Numbered from the stretch's first letter, positions 29,017-36,913 are shown. The stretch: DNA of 64,000 bases from Lachnospiraceae bacterium (GCA_021202465.1 JAJQCZ010000004.1:62001-126000); one strand, 5' to 3'. Program-made: numbers and translations. Notes: a model not told the origin generated them from the letters alone.

Positions 29017-30579
29017 ATGATTAATAGTGTTGGAAGAGATATCCCGGAAGAAGTTTTGAAGGCGACAGGCATGAAGCCCTTTGCCGGTGCGTACGCCCGT
29101 CACAATGAAGAGTACACCAAGGCCGCTCCCACCGTGCGTGCGGTCATTGATCCCAAAGAGAGCAAGATGGTCGAGTCCATCGCCGAGGTGCTGAAGAAGT
29201 GCGGCATCAAGGACGGCATGACCATTTCCTTCCACCATCATTTCCGTGAGGGCGATTATGTCGTCAACATGGTCATGGAGGAGATTCACAAGATGGGGAT
29301 CAAGGATCTGACCATCTGCGCCAGCTCTCTGGGCAAGGCACACAATCCCATCGTTCCCATGATCGAGGATGGCACCATCACCGGCATCCAGTCCTCCGGT
29401 GTCCGCGGCAAGATCGGTGAGGCGATCTCCACCGGTAAGCTGCAGGGCCTGGCCATCATGCGTTCCCACGGCGGCCGTGTCCGCGCCATCGAGTCCGGTG
29501 ACGTGCATATTGACATCGCCTTCATCGGCGCACCGACCTGCGACTGCTACGGCAACATGCGGGCGGTCGGCGGCAAGTCTGACTGCGGCGTGCTGTCTTA
29601 TGCCTATGCGGATGCTCAGTATGCGGACAAGGTGGTCGCCATCACCGATACGCTGGTTCCCTATCCGAACCTGCCCGCCAGCATCTCCCAGGTAAACGTG
29701 GATTATGTGGTTGTCGTCGATGAGATCGGCAATCCTGCGAAGATCGCCACCGGTGCTGCCAAGCCCACCACCGATGTTCGTAAGATTATGATGGCTGACT
29801 ACTGCACGCAGTTCGTCATCAATACCCCTTACTTCAAGGATGGATTCTCCTATCAGACCGGCGTGGGCGGAGCGTCCATCGCTTCCACCATCTCTCTGGG
29901 CAAGATCATGAAGGAGAGAGGCATCAAGATGGGTCTGGGTCTGGGCGGTATCGCGGGACCTATGTGCAACCTGCTGAAGGAAGGCCTGATCGAAAAGCTC
30001 GTTGATACGCAGGATTTCGATATGACGGCCATCGAGTCGGTGCGGGACAACCCCAACCACTTCGAGATCACCGCATCCGAGTATGCGAACCCGATGAACA
30101 AGGGTGCGTACGTCAACCAGCTTGACTTCGTCATCCTGGCCTCTCTGGAGGTAGACGTGAACTTCAACTGCAACGTGGTCGTAGGTTCCGACGGCATGAT
30201 CACCGGCGCACAGGGCGGACATCCCGACACCGCGGCCGGTGCGAAGTGCACGATCGTCATCGCACCGCTGCTGCAGGGCCGTATCCCGGCGATCTGCGAC
30301 GAGTGCACAGCCATCACCACCCCCGGTGAGACGGTCGACGTGGTCATCACCGATTACGGTATCGCCATCAACCCCCGTCGTCAGGATCTGATCGAGTGCA
30401 TGAAGGACGTGAAGCTGCCTTTCTGCACGATCGAGGAGCTGCGTGACAAGGCTTATGCCATCGTTGGCAAGCCTGAACCCGTCAAGTTCGGCGACCGCGT
30501 GGTCGGCGTCATCGAGAGCCGTGACGGCACGATCATCGACGTGGTGCGTGAGATCAAGGACTACGAGTGGGACGATTGA
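29017..30579 (+). CDS. citF: Citrate lyase alpha chain (citrate-ACP transferase)
   Basis: Exchanges acetyl-ACP for citryl-ACP. ATG 29017 is chosen because GAGGGGG lies 10 bases upstream, inside the end of citE. The 520 residues match CitF: GRDIPEEVLKATGMKPFAG, the HHHFREGDYVVNMVMEEI segment, SHGGRVRAIESGDVHIDIAF, SYQTGVGGASIASTISLG and GSDGMITGAQGGHPDTAAG. The lyase would feed oxaloacetate to pckA or fermentation. A strong terminator ends the operon. Confidence 0.97.
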   Translation: MINSVGRDIPEEVLKATGMKPFAGAYARHNEEYTKAAPTVRAVIDPKESKMVESIAEVLKKCGIKDGMTISFHHHFREGDYVVNMVMEEIHKMGIKDLTICASSLGKAHNPIVPMIEDGTITGIQSSGVRGKIGEAISTGKLQGLAIMRSHGGRVRAIESGDVHIDIAFIGAPTCDCYGNMRAVGGKSDCGVLSYAYADAQYADKVVAITDTLVPYPNLPASISQVNVDYVVVVDEIGNPAKIATGAAKPTTDVRKIMMADYCTQFVINTPYFKDGFSYQTGVGGASIASTISLGKIMKERGIKMGLGLGGIAGPMCNLLKEGLIEKLVDTQDFDMTAIESVRDNPNHFEITASEYANPMNKGAYVNQLDFVILASLEVDVNFNCNVVVGSDGMITGAQGGHPDTAAGAKCTIVIAPLLQGRIPAICDECTAITTPGETVDVVITDYGIAINPRRQDLIECMKDVKLPFCTIEELRDKAYAIVGKPEPVKFGDRVVGVIESRDGTIIDVVREIKDYEWDD

Positions 30580-30609
30580 TTTTCCCTGCGTGAATGAAAC
30601 ATACAAGAT

Positions 30610-30636
30610 AGGCCGCCCGGAAGGGCGGCCTGTTTT
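30610..30636 (+). terminator. Intrinsic terminator after citF
   Basis: AGGCCGCCC (30610-30618), GGAA tetraloop, GGGCGGCCT (30623-30631), then GTTTTAT. Confidence 0.92.
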
Positions 30637-30647
30637 ATATGTGCAGG

Positions 30648-30710
30648 GGCCGCGTAAGAAATTTTATGGCTTACGCCATACGCGGCCGACGAAGGCGAAT
30701 ATGAGTCGGC
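30648..30710. repeat. Double palindromic element between citF and the MBL gene
   Basis: GGCCGCGTA (30648-30656) pairs perfectly with TACGCGGCC (30679-30687). A second stem GCCGAC (30685-30690) with GTCGGC (30705-30710) shares three bases with the first. The first loop contains its own TGGC/GCCA hairpin. No U-run follows. It could be a REP-like repeat or a structured leader of the next gene. Confidence 0.45.
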
Positions 30711-30751
30711 AAGCCGCCTTATACTCGATCGCAGGAGAGAGGAAGAGTATC

Positions 30752-31540
30752 ATGAAGAAAACTGATAAAACAAAGGTGCGCCTTCTTTATCTGGGCGCGA
30801 TGGAATGTGCGAAATATCGTATGATCCGCACGAAAAACCGTGAGGAGAAGATCCGCATTCCGATCACGGCGCTCCTGATCCGCCATCCGGAGTTGGGAAA
30901 TATCGTTTATGATACGGGAGTGGGCGCGGACTGGCAGGATGTGCTGCCGGAGGAGACGCAGCGTAATTTCCCGGTTATGGACTTCCATAGCCTTCAAGAA
31001 GCCCTGGCCGTGGAGGGGCTGACGCCGGGGGACATATCCCAGGTGATCATGTCCCATCTGCATTTTGATCATGCGGGCGACCTGCGCTGTTTTGCCGGTA
31101 CACCGGCGGGAGAGCATATCCTGGTGGGCCGTGCAGAGTGGGAACGGGCTGAGGAGGCCGTACGGACCGGCGTGGGCTCCGGCTATGTGGGAGTGCATTT
31201 TCAACATCCCGGGCTGCATTTCGAGTTCGTGAAGGAAGACCGTGTGCTGGCGGAGAATCTCCGCATCTTCGTGCAGACAAGCCACTCTCCGGCGCTGCTG
31301 GGGCTGGAGATCGGACGGACGGGGCGGCCGCCGCTCCTGTGCGTCAGCGACGCGGTCTACACCCGGGAGAACTATGAGCGGGAACTGCCGCCGGACAGTC
31401 CAAATCCGGCCAACAATGCCGGATTCCTCGAGAACCTGCAGCGCCTGAAAGCGCGGCAGCGGGAGACTGGCGCTGAGATTCTGTTCGGTCACGACTGGGA
31501 GCAGATGGATGACTGGCGTTATTTAATGCAATGTCAATAA
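30752..31540 (+). CDS. Metallo-beta-lactamase-fold hydrolase, lactonase-like
   Basis: 262 residues from ATG 30752 (GGAGAGAGGAAGAG upstream). The MBL zinc motif is SHLHFDHAGD, followed by a distal His in TSHSPALLGLEIG, an Asp in CVSDAVYTREN and a final His in FGHDWEQ. This arrangement, with DTGVGADWQ early on, is that of the AttM/AiiA N-acyl-homoserine lactonase-type family. The second His of TPGH is replaced by TSHSP, as seen in variants. The substrate is unknown; the name should stay at family level. It stands alone after the citrate operon. Confidence 0.82.
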   Translation: MKKTDKTKVRLLYLGAMECAKYRMIRTKNREEKIRIPITALLIRHPELGNIVYDTGVGADWQDVLPEETQRNFPVMDFHSLQEALAVEGLTPGDISQVIMSHLHFDHAGDLRCFAGTPAGEHILVGRAEWERAEEAVRTGVGSGYVGVHFQHPGLHFEFVKEDRVLAENLRIFVQTSHSPALLGLEIGRTGRPPLLCVSDAVYTRENYERELPPDSPNPANNAGFLENLQRLKARQRETGAEILFGHDWEQMDDWRYLMQCQ

Positions 31541-31601
31541 CTTTTAAGTATAATAGAAAGAAAAAGGGGAAGATTAAGAGACTATCAGGAAAGGAGCTCG
31601 G

Positions 31602-31952
31602 ATGATAGCAGTGAAAGATGAATATGTAAAAGCAGAAAAGAATCTCGCGGATATCAAAGAACGGGGAGAGAGTGCTCTTGGAGAAGATGCACTTGATTTT
31701 ATGGATTCTTTGCTGACTGAGGAGGAACGGGCGGAAAGCAATTTACGGGTTGCGCTAATTGGCGAACTGATAAAAGCCAGGCAGGAAAAAGGCATAAGTC
31801 AGAAGAAACTGGAAGAAATGAGCGGGGTAAAACAGCCGATTATAGCCAGGATGGAGAAGGGATACACAAATCCGCAGATTGACACAGTCTTAAAGATTCT
31901 GGCACCGCTGGGAAAGACTCTGGCTGTCGTACCCCTTCAGATGGAAGAATGA
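31602..31952 (+). CDS. XRE-family protein, HigA antitoxin-like, without toxin
   Basis: 116 residues with an N-terminal helix-rich part (LADIKERGESALGEDALDFM) and a C-terminal Cro/CI HTH (ARQEKGISQKKLEEMSG, KQPIIARMEKGYTNPQIDT). The form fits HigA-type antitoxins encoded after a RelE/HigB toxin. Here no toxin gene precedes it: the MBL gene ends 61 bases upstream, and downstream is a convergent alcohol dehydrogenase. A -10 (TATAAT, 31549-31554) is present. The gene is visibly richer in A/T than its neighbours, suggesting acquisition. An ordinary regulator is the alternative. Confidence 0.75.
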   Translation: MIAVKDEYVKAEKNLADIKERGESALGEDALDFMDSLLTEEERAESNLRVALIGELIKARQEKGISQKKLEEMSGVKQPIIARMEKGYTNPQIDTVLKILAPLGKTLAVVPLQMEE

Positions 31953-31962
31953 AATATTGATC

Positions 31963-33057
31963 TCAGATCTCCCGGAACATGGCCTCGACATCGGCTTCTG
32001 TGGGTACAACGAGGCAGTTGGGAATGTTGCGCTTGGGAGCGGTGACCCGGGTGAAGGCGAGGATTTCCTCTTCGGTGAGAACCTCTTTCTCACCGAGAAA
32101 ACGGTCGATGAGATCCTGAAATTCCTCCAGGGAATTAAGTTGCATGGCTTCAAGGATTCTTTCCACCGGCCCCGGAGCTGTGCGGGCAGTGAAGCGCAGA
32201 TAGCCGGGAAGGCAGAGCGCGTTGGCCCGTCCGTGGACGATACCGCGGGAGACAGTCAGAGAATGCCCCATGGCATGGACGACCGTGGTGCTGGTGTGAG
32301 CCAGTACCAGGCCGCCGAGGTACGCCCCGTAGAGAAGCCGCTCGCGGTCGCTGTCTGTCAGGCGGAATTCCAGCAGCGCCGGGAAGCAGGAAGCGATGGA
32401 ACGGATTCCTTCCAGGGCGAGGGATGTGATCATGGGATCACCCTTCTGTGAGAGAATCCCCTCGATGGAGCGAGAGAGTGCGTCCAGCGCCGGATAGACG
32501 GTATTGTTCCGTCCCAGACTGCGCGTGTAGCGGTAATCCAGATAAGCGGCCCGCGGGTAGATCAGAGGGGTGGAAATACTGAGTTTTGTCTTCGCCCTTT
32601 CGTCTGAGAGAACGGCGTATTCAGAGACTTCCGAGCCGGTTCCTGCGGTGGTAGGAATGAGGATGGTGGGAAGGACATCATCAGTGTAGTATTCCGCACA
32701 GAAAAGCCGGTCATCCGGCAGATCCTGGCGGGCCAGAAGGGAGATGCCCTTGGCGGTGTCCATGGGGGAGCCGCCGCCGATGGCGACGAGAAAATCGCTT
32801 TCGTGGGAGCGGGCGAAGGCAGCGCCCTGCCGCACGGAGGCGATCGTCGGGTTGGATAGTACCCCGTCATAGATGTCCCAGGTGATTCCTGCCGCGTCAA
32901 GGACTTCGGTGACGTCGTCCAGCGAGCCGTTGACGCGGGAAGAGCGGCCCGTGACCAGGAGCGCGCGGCGGCCGCAGCGGGTAAATTCCTCGGGGTGCTT
33001 TTCGATGCAATGAGCCCCGAAGTAGGCATGTACGGGGTTATAATATGTGAAATCCAT
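31963..33057 (-). CDS. Iron-containing alcohol dehydrogenase
   Basis: 364 residues from ATG 33057, with GAAGGGAAGGAAC before it on the minus strand; the frame extends upstream without a better start. Type III (Fe) ADH signatures: VAIGGGSPMDTAKGISLLAR for NAD(P) binding, PTTAGTGSEVSEYAVL, and metal-site histidines in TTVVHAMGHSLTVSRGIVHG with GRANALCLPGYLRF. Probably reduces an aldehyde in fermentation; substrate not predictable. It converges on the XRE gene with only 10 bases between stops. Confidence 0.93.
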   Translation of the reverse strand: MDFTYYNPVHAYFGAHCIEKHPEEFTRCGRRALLVTGRSSRVNGSLDDVTEVLDAAGITWDIYDGVLSNPTIASVRQGAAFARSHESDFLVAIGGGSPMDTAKGISLLARQDLPDDRLFCAEYYTDDVLPTILIPTTAGTGSEVSEYAVLSDERAKTKLSISTPLIYPRAAYLDYRYTRSLGRNNTVYPALDALSRSIEGILSQKGDPMITSLALEGIRSIASCFPALLEFRLTDSDRERLLYGAYLGGLVLAHTSTTVVHAMGHSLTVSRGIVHGRANALCLPGYLRFTARTAPGPVERILEAMQLNSLEEFQDLIDRFLGEKEVLTEEEILAFTRVTAPKRNIPNCLVVPTEADVEAMFREI

Positions 33058-33160
33058 GATCTGTTCCTTCCCTTCTGTGAAATCTGAAATACAATGTTTT
33101 TCTGCCGGTCTCATGTTATCACAGAACAGTAAGAAAAACCAGAGGTTTCCAGTGTTGACG

Positions 33161-33189
33161 TTGCGTGATTGGCAAAACTTCGCTATAAT
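33161..33189 (+). promoter_or_regulatory. Promoter for the phosphoesterase operon
   Basis: TTGCGT (33161-33166), 17-base spacer, TATAAT (33184-33189). A TTGACG at 33155 is too far for this -10. Confidence 0.6.
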
Positions 33190-33257
33190 GATGCGCAGGA
33201 GCACAGAATGAGTCCGGGGCTTATACTCTGCGTGTTCTGTGCGGGGCAGATCGGGAA

Positions 33258-33278
33258 ATATTCACTGATCAGGAATAT
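33258..33278 (+). promoter_or_regulatory. 21-bp palindrome in the phosphoesterase leader
   Basis: ATATTC (33258-33263) and GAATAT (33273-33278) flank a palindromic core CTGATCAG (33265-33272), so nearly the entire 21 bases are self-complementary. It lies between the promoter and the start codon and looks like a repressor operator. The protein is unknown. Confidence 0.45.
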
Positions 33279-33323
33279 ATTGTCTTATGCCGCTACAGGA
33301 AGGGCGGCGGAATGGAGAGTAGT

Positions 33324-33884
33324 ATGAAATATTTGATTGCATCGGATCTGCATGGATCCGCGTACTATGCACAGAAGCTATGGGAAGCATACGATGCGGA
33401 GCAGGCAGACCGTCTGATTTTTCTGGGAGACATGCTTTATCATGGTCCGCGGAATGATCTGCCGAGAGAGTATGATCCGTGGAAGGTGACAGCCATGATG
33501 AACGCCCGCAGGCGGGAGATCCTCTGCGTCCGCGGAAATTGCGAAGCGGAGGTGGACCAGATGGTGCTGGAATTCCCGGTGATGGCGGATTACGCCCTTC
33601 TGACGCAGCCACGCAGCGAGGGCGGAGAGGTCATGGTCTTCGTGACGCATGGCCATCTGTTCAACGAGGATCAGCTGCCCATGCTGCAGCACGGCGATAT
33701 TCTGCTTCACGGACATACGCATGTGCAGGTATGCGCCCCGCGGGAGGAGTACATATATATGAACCCGGGCTCTCTCGCACTTCCGAAGGACGGGAGCCGG
33801 CATGGCTACATGACGATGGAAAACGGGACATTTCTGTGGAAGGACGTGGAGAGCGGGGAAGAATTTCTTCGTTATCAGCTGTGA
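33324..33884 (+). CDS. yfcE: YfcE-type metallophosphoesterase
   Basis: Calcineurin-like phosphodiesterase, 186 residues from ATG 33324 (GGAGAG 6 bases upstream; ATG 33312 would add four residues). All family metal motifs are present: IASDLHGS, FLGDMLYHGPRN, CVRGNCE, VTHGHLF and LHGHTHV. E. coli YfcE hydrolyses model phosphodiesters; the physiological substrate is unknown. It leads a tight run of four genes (HAD phosphatase, CBS protein, small Cys protein). Confidence 0.93.
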   Translation: MKYLIASDLHGSAYYAQKLWEAYDAEQADRLIFLGDMLYHGPRNDLPREYDPWKVTAMMNARRREILCVRGNCEAEVDQMVLEFPVMADYALLTQPRSEGGEVMVFVTHGHLFNEDQLPMLQHGDILLHGHTHVQVCAPREEYIYMNPGSLALPKDGSRHGYMTMENGTFLWKDVESGEEFLRYQL

Positions 33885-33891
33885 GGGGCGT

Positions 33892-34563
33892 ATGAAGAAA
33901 TATCACTATTTTCTGTTTGATCTGGACGGGACGCTGACCGAGCCTGAGGAGGGAATCACGAAGAGCGTGCAGTATGCGCTGGAGCATTTCGGCATCCACG
34001 AGGAAGACCGGACGAATCTGCGCCGCTTTATCGGCCCGCCGCTGGCGGATTCCTTTCAGGATTTTTACGGTTTTGACCGGGAGAAGGCCATGCGGGCCCG
34101 GGCAAAATATCAGGAACGGTACAATGTAAAGGGGCTGTATGAAAATGCCGTAATTCCCGGTATTCCGGAGCTGCTGGCTGGACTGCGGGAACGCGGTGCT
34201 GTGATTGCTCTTGCAACCTCCAAACCGGAGCCGATGGCACGGAAGATTCTCGATCAGTATGGACTGACCGTCTGGTTTGATGAGATCGTGGGCAGCTGCC
34301 CGGACGGCGAGAGGGCGGCGAAGGTGGAAGCCATCGCGGAGGTATTCCGGCGGATGGGGCTGGGTGAGGAGGACAAAGCCCGGGCGCTGATGATCGGAGA
34401 CCGGCGCCACGATGTCTGGGGCGCGCAGGCCTTCGGGATCGATTCGCTGGGAGCTTATGTGGGTTATGCTGACCCCGGGGAGCTTGAGACAGCGGGAGCA
34501 ACCTGGATTGCCGCTTCCATGGAGGAAATGACACAGCTGCTGTGGGAGGCGGCGGAGGCCTGA
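33892..34563 (+). CDS. HAD-superfamily phosphatase (Gph-like)
   Basis: 223 residues, subfamily IA HAD hydrolase with the nucleophile/acid motif FLFDLDGTLTEP, motif II/III TSKPEPMARKILDQYG, and motif IV MIGDRRHDVWGAQAFG. Best match by layout is phosphoglycolate phosphatase/pyrophosphatase PpaX-like enzymes; the substrate cannot be fixed. It starts 7 bases after the phosphoesterase stop, with GAGGGG as ribosome site. Confidence 0.9.
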   Translation: MKKYHYFLFDLDGTLTEPEEGITKSVQYALEHFGIHEEDRTNLRRFIGPPLADSFQDFYGFDREKAMRARAKYQERYNVKGLYENAVIPGIPELLAGLRERGAVIALATSKPEPMARKILDQYGLTVWFDEIVGSCPDGERAAKVEAIAEVFRRMGLGEEDKARALMIGDRRHDVWGAQAFGIDSLGAYVGYADPGELETAGATWIAASMEEMTQLLWEAAEA

Positions 34564-34633
34564 AGGGTCTTTCTGCCGGATGGCACGGTGCGGGAATCCG
34601 GATTCAGTATCCGGACATAAAGGAGTGAGATGC

Positions 34634-35077
34634 ATGAATATACTGTTCTTTCTGACACCCAAGAGTGAAGTGGCCTGCATCACGGAGGATATGACGCTGC
34701 GGCAGGCGTTGGAGAAAATGGAAAATCACCGTTTTACCTGTATCCCGGTATTGGGGGCCGACGGGCGTTATGTGGGTACGATCACGGAGGGAGATCTCCT
34801 GTGGGCAATCAAGAATCAGTACAATCTGAATCTGCGGGAGGCCGAGCGCCTTCCCATTACCGATGTGCGCCGCAAACGGGATTACATGCCGGTGTATGTC
34901 AATGAGACGGTGGAGGGGATGTTCAATCTGGCGATGTCGCAGAACTTTGTGCCGGTAGTGGATGACCGGCGGATGTTCATCGGGATCATTACCCGGAAGG
35001 ATATCCTGCAGTATTGCTATAAGACCTGGATGGAGAAGGATGTCCGGGAGAACGAAACCAAAGAAGAGGAGCGGTGA
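34634..35077 (+). CDS. Tandem CBS-domain protein
   Basis: 147 residues from ATG 34634 (AAAGGAGTGAG upstream). Two CBS modules: the first has TLRQALEKMENHRFTCIPVL and GRYVGTITEGDLLWAI, the second has NETVEGMFNLAMSQNFVPVV and RMFIGIITRKDIL. Such free-standing pairs bind adenine nucleotides and act as energy sensors; the partner is unknown. It lies in the phosphoesterase/HAD operon. Confidence 0.9.
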   Translation: MNILFFLTPKSEVACITEDMTLRQALEKMENHRFTCIPVLGADGRYVGTITEGDLLWAIKNQYNLNLREAERLPITDVRRKRDYMPVYVNETVEGMFNLAMSQNFVPVVDDRRMFIGIITRKDILQYCYKTWMEKDVRENETKEEER

Positions 35078-35081
35078 GAAG

Positions 35082-35279
35082 ATGGCGGAGATTGTGGAAG
35101 AATTTTTCTCTGGATATTGCAAGACGCACAATGAGAGCCGCATGATCACCTGCGAGTACCGGGTGGAGAACGGATATTACAGCCTGGAAAGTGTGGACTG
35201 TGATTTCATGGATTGTCCGCACAGCGCCGCGTGCACGGTAGTGCGCCAGGCGCTGGAGAAGGAGGAAGAGGAACTCTGA
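35082..35279 (+). CDS. Small cysteine-rich protein of unknown function
   Basis: 65 residues, ATG 35082 four bases after the CBS gene stop, with GAGGAGCGG upstream. Five cysteines (Cys13, 24, 40, 45, 51) and two histidines (16, 47) are arranged as GYCKTH, ITCEY and CDFMDCPHSAAC, suggesting a small metal- or cluster-binding fold. The C-terminus is highly acidic (LEKEEEEL). I do not recognise the family. The close spacing makes it a real operon member. Confidence 0.7.
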   Translation: MAEIVEEFFSGYCKTHNESRMITCEYRVENGYYSLESVDCDFMDCPHSAACTVVRQALEKEEEEL

Positions 35280-35282
35280 AAT

Positions 35283-35318
35283 AAAAAGCGGCGGGCCGGG
35301 AGGCACCGCCGCTTTCAT
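35283..35318. terminator. Shared terminator between small Cys gene and vanW
   Basis: A 10-bp stem (AAAGCGGCGG 35285-35294; CCGCCGCTTT 35306-35315). Read on the minus strand it is followed by a T-run (CTTTTTAT), so it mainly ends the vanW message; on the plus strand only TTTC follows. Confidence 0.8.
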
Positions 35319-35329
35319 TCTGTCCAGGT

Positions 35330-36670
35330 TCAGCCGGTCCCATAGGTGATGGTCTGCTGGGAGGCAGCATAGTAGTCGGTGTGGAGCAGGGTCCGCTCGG
35401 TCTCCACACCGTCGATGTAAACAACCTTGGTCAGAGTGGCCGTCACCGCCGGGCGAAGCGTGCCGCTGATGACGGAGGTGCCGGTGGCCAGCGAGCTGGA
35501 ATAGACCTCAATCCTTTCCGTCGGCCATTCCAGATAGGTGGTCTCGGCGACATATTCCACGGTGCGGTTTTCTGCCCGCGTCTCGACCCCATAGATCGAG
35601 AAGGTCAGGGTGCTTCCGTCAGCCACCCCGTAGATGTAGATCGGATTGTCCAGGTTGTTGGTGAAGACCAGATCCTTGGTTCCCTCGGCAATGGCTGCGT
35701 CGTCGCCGTAGTCTACGTAGGAGACAACCATGGAGTGGGCGTGACGCTCATCGATCTGCAGCTCTGCGCGCAGCAGGGCGTTGTAGATCGTCGTGGAGAC
35801 CTGACAGACGCCGCCGCCGATGGCCTGTTCCGATTCACTGTTGGAATACTGGGAGGCCATCTCGTACCCGTTTTCCTCGGTACGTGACATGGTGGCATCG
35901 CTGATGGACAGTGACTCGCCGGGCATGACAATGGTGCCGTTCAGGTATTCTGTGGCTACCCGGATGTTGGTCTTGCGACCGGAGGTGCTGTCGCTGTAGG
36001 TTGTGCTGAAGGTGCCCAGCAGATCCTCAATCTGTTCCAGAACCGCCGTGGTCACGGAGGGCGTGTCCTCACGGGAAACGACCTCGGCAGACATATCCTG
36101 TCCCAGATTGTCGGCGAATTCTTCGAGAATGGCGTTCAGGGTCGCGTCGGTGTCTGTGACCGTGCCGCTCGACTCGGTGGTCGTGATGACAAAGCTGCCG
36201 TTCTCCAGGGTCATGGCGGCATCAGTGGCCGGAGAATCGTGGCTGTCGCCCAGTGTCTCCAGCGTCTCCGTGACGGCTTCGGAGGAGACCTGGTACGACA
36301 CGTCCAGATAAATGTTGCCGTATTTTAAGTCCATCTGGGACTTGTAGCGCTGAATCAGGGAGCCTTCATTGCCCAGAGAAAGCGCTTCATCAACGGTGCT
36401 CTTCGTATCCCACTCGAATTCCCAGTCGCTGACGGCGATCGTCTCGCTGACTCCGTTGAGACAGACGAGAGCGAAAGAGGCGTCGGCAATTTCTTCAAAA
36501 TATGCGTTGATCGCCTGTGTTGCCTCGGTGCGGGTCATTCCTCCCAGGGAGATGCCCTGGGCATAGACACCCTCGCGGATGGTTGTCCCGGCGGCGCGGC
36601 ACGGGAGGGGAAACAGGAGGAGTAGTCCAAGAAAAGCCCCGGAAAACAGGATGGTTCGGATTGTTCTCAT
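35330..36670 (-). CDS. vanW: VanW-family exported protein with G5-like end
   Basis: 446 residues. It has a signal peptide (MRTIRTILFSGAFLGLLLL, cleavage after CRAAG region), a PG_binding_4-type domain (~35-140, ISLGGMTRTEATQAINAYF), the VanW domain (~225-345) with VMPGESLSISDATMSRTEEN, then YSNSESEQAIGGGVCQVSTT and HAHSMVVSYVDYGDDAA, and a C-terminal G5-like segment. VanW proteins occur in vancomycin-resistance clusters but are far commoner as general envelope proteins; no van genes are here, so resistance should not be inferred. Confidence 0.9.
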   Translation of the reverse strand: MRTIRTILFSGAFLGLLLLFPLPCRAAGTTIREGVYAQGISLGGMTRTEATQAINAYFEEIADASFALVCLNGVSETIAVSDWEFEWDTKSTVDEALSLGNEGSLIQRYKSQMDLKYGNIYLDVSYQVSSEAVTETLETLGDSHDSPATDAAMTLENGSFVITTTESSGTVTDTDATLNAILEEFADNLGQDMSAEVVSREDTPSVTTAVLEQIEDLLGTFSTTYSDSTSGRKTNIRVATEYLNGTIVMPGESLSISDATMSRTEENGYEMASQYSNSESEQAIGGGVCQVSTTIYNALLRAELQIDERHAHSMVVSYVDYGDDAAIAEGTKDLVFTNNLDNPIYIYGVADGSTLTFSIYGVETRAENRTVEYVAETTYLEWPTERIEVYSSSLATGTSVISGTLRPAVTATLTKVVYIDGVETERTLLHTDYYAASQQTITYGTG

Positions 36671-36692
36671 TGGTATATCTCTTTCTGTTGGT

Positions 36693-36742
36693 CGGTGTAA
36701 ACGTACACCGTCTTATTATAACACACATTTTTGACACATCAA
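36693..36742 (-). promoter_or_regulatory. vanW promoter with palindrome at the start site
   Basis: On the minus strand: TTGATG (36742-36737) and TATAAT (36720-36715), 16-base spacer. Just downstream is a 7-bp-arm palindrome CGGTGTA-N4-TACACCG (36693-36710), positioned over the likely transcription start. Candidate operator; regulator unknown. Confidence 0.6.
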
Positions 36743-36848
36743 TCCGGGAAACGAAAAATTAACACAAATTTCAAGGTTCAATGAAGGAAAGATAGACTCT
36801 GCAAATTTCAAATAGTCGCAACTTTTTTAAAATTAACAGATATTTTAC
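36743..36848. other. AT-rich spacer between vanW and czcD promoters
   Basis: An A/T-rich stretch between divergent promoters. I see no gene and no clear binding site in it. Confidence 0.4.
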
Positions 36849-36877
36849 TTGACATCTGCCAAAAACGGGGGTAGGAT
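36849..36877 (+). promoter_or_regulatory. Promoter for the NiCo riboswitch/CDF transcript
   Basis: TTGACA (36849-36854), 17-base spacer, TAGGAT (36872-36877). It lies ~37 bases before the riboswitch aptamer. Confidence 0.75.
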
Positions 36878-36913
36878 AAGAAAAAATCTATTTGCGCTGC
36901 ATATACTACTACA

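Noticed and set aside
28915-30606. Minus-strand open frame (563 codons) opposite citF
   Set aside because: Overlaps the citF terminator and has only shadow-type composition; citF is unambiguous.
31541-31601. Remnant of a HigB/RelE toxin before the antitoxin-like gene
   Set aside because: A short open stretch (RKKKGKIKRLSGKELG) is visible but does not resemble toxin C-termini and is too short to call a pseudogene.
35330-36670. Vancomycin resistance from the vanW-family gene
   Set aside because: No vanHAX-type genes are near, and VanW-domain proteins are widespread envelope proteins without a resistance role.
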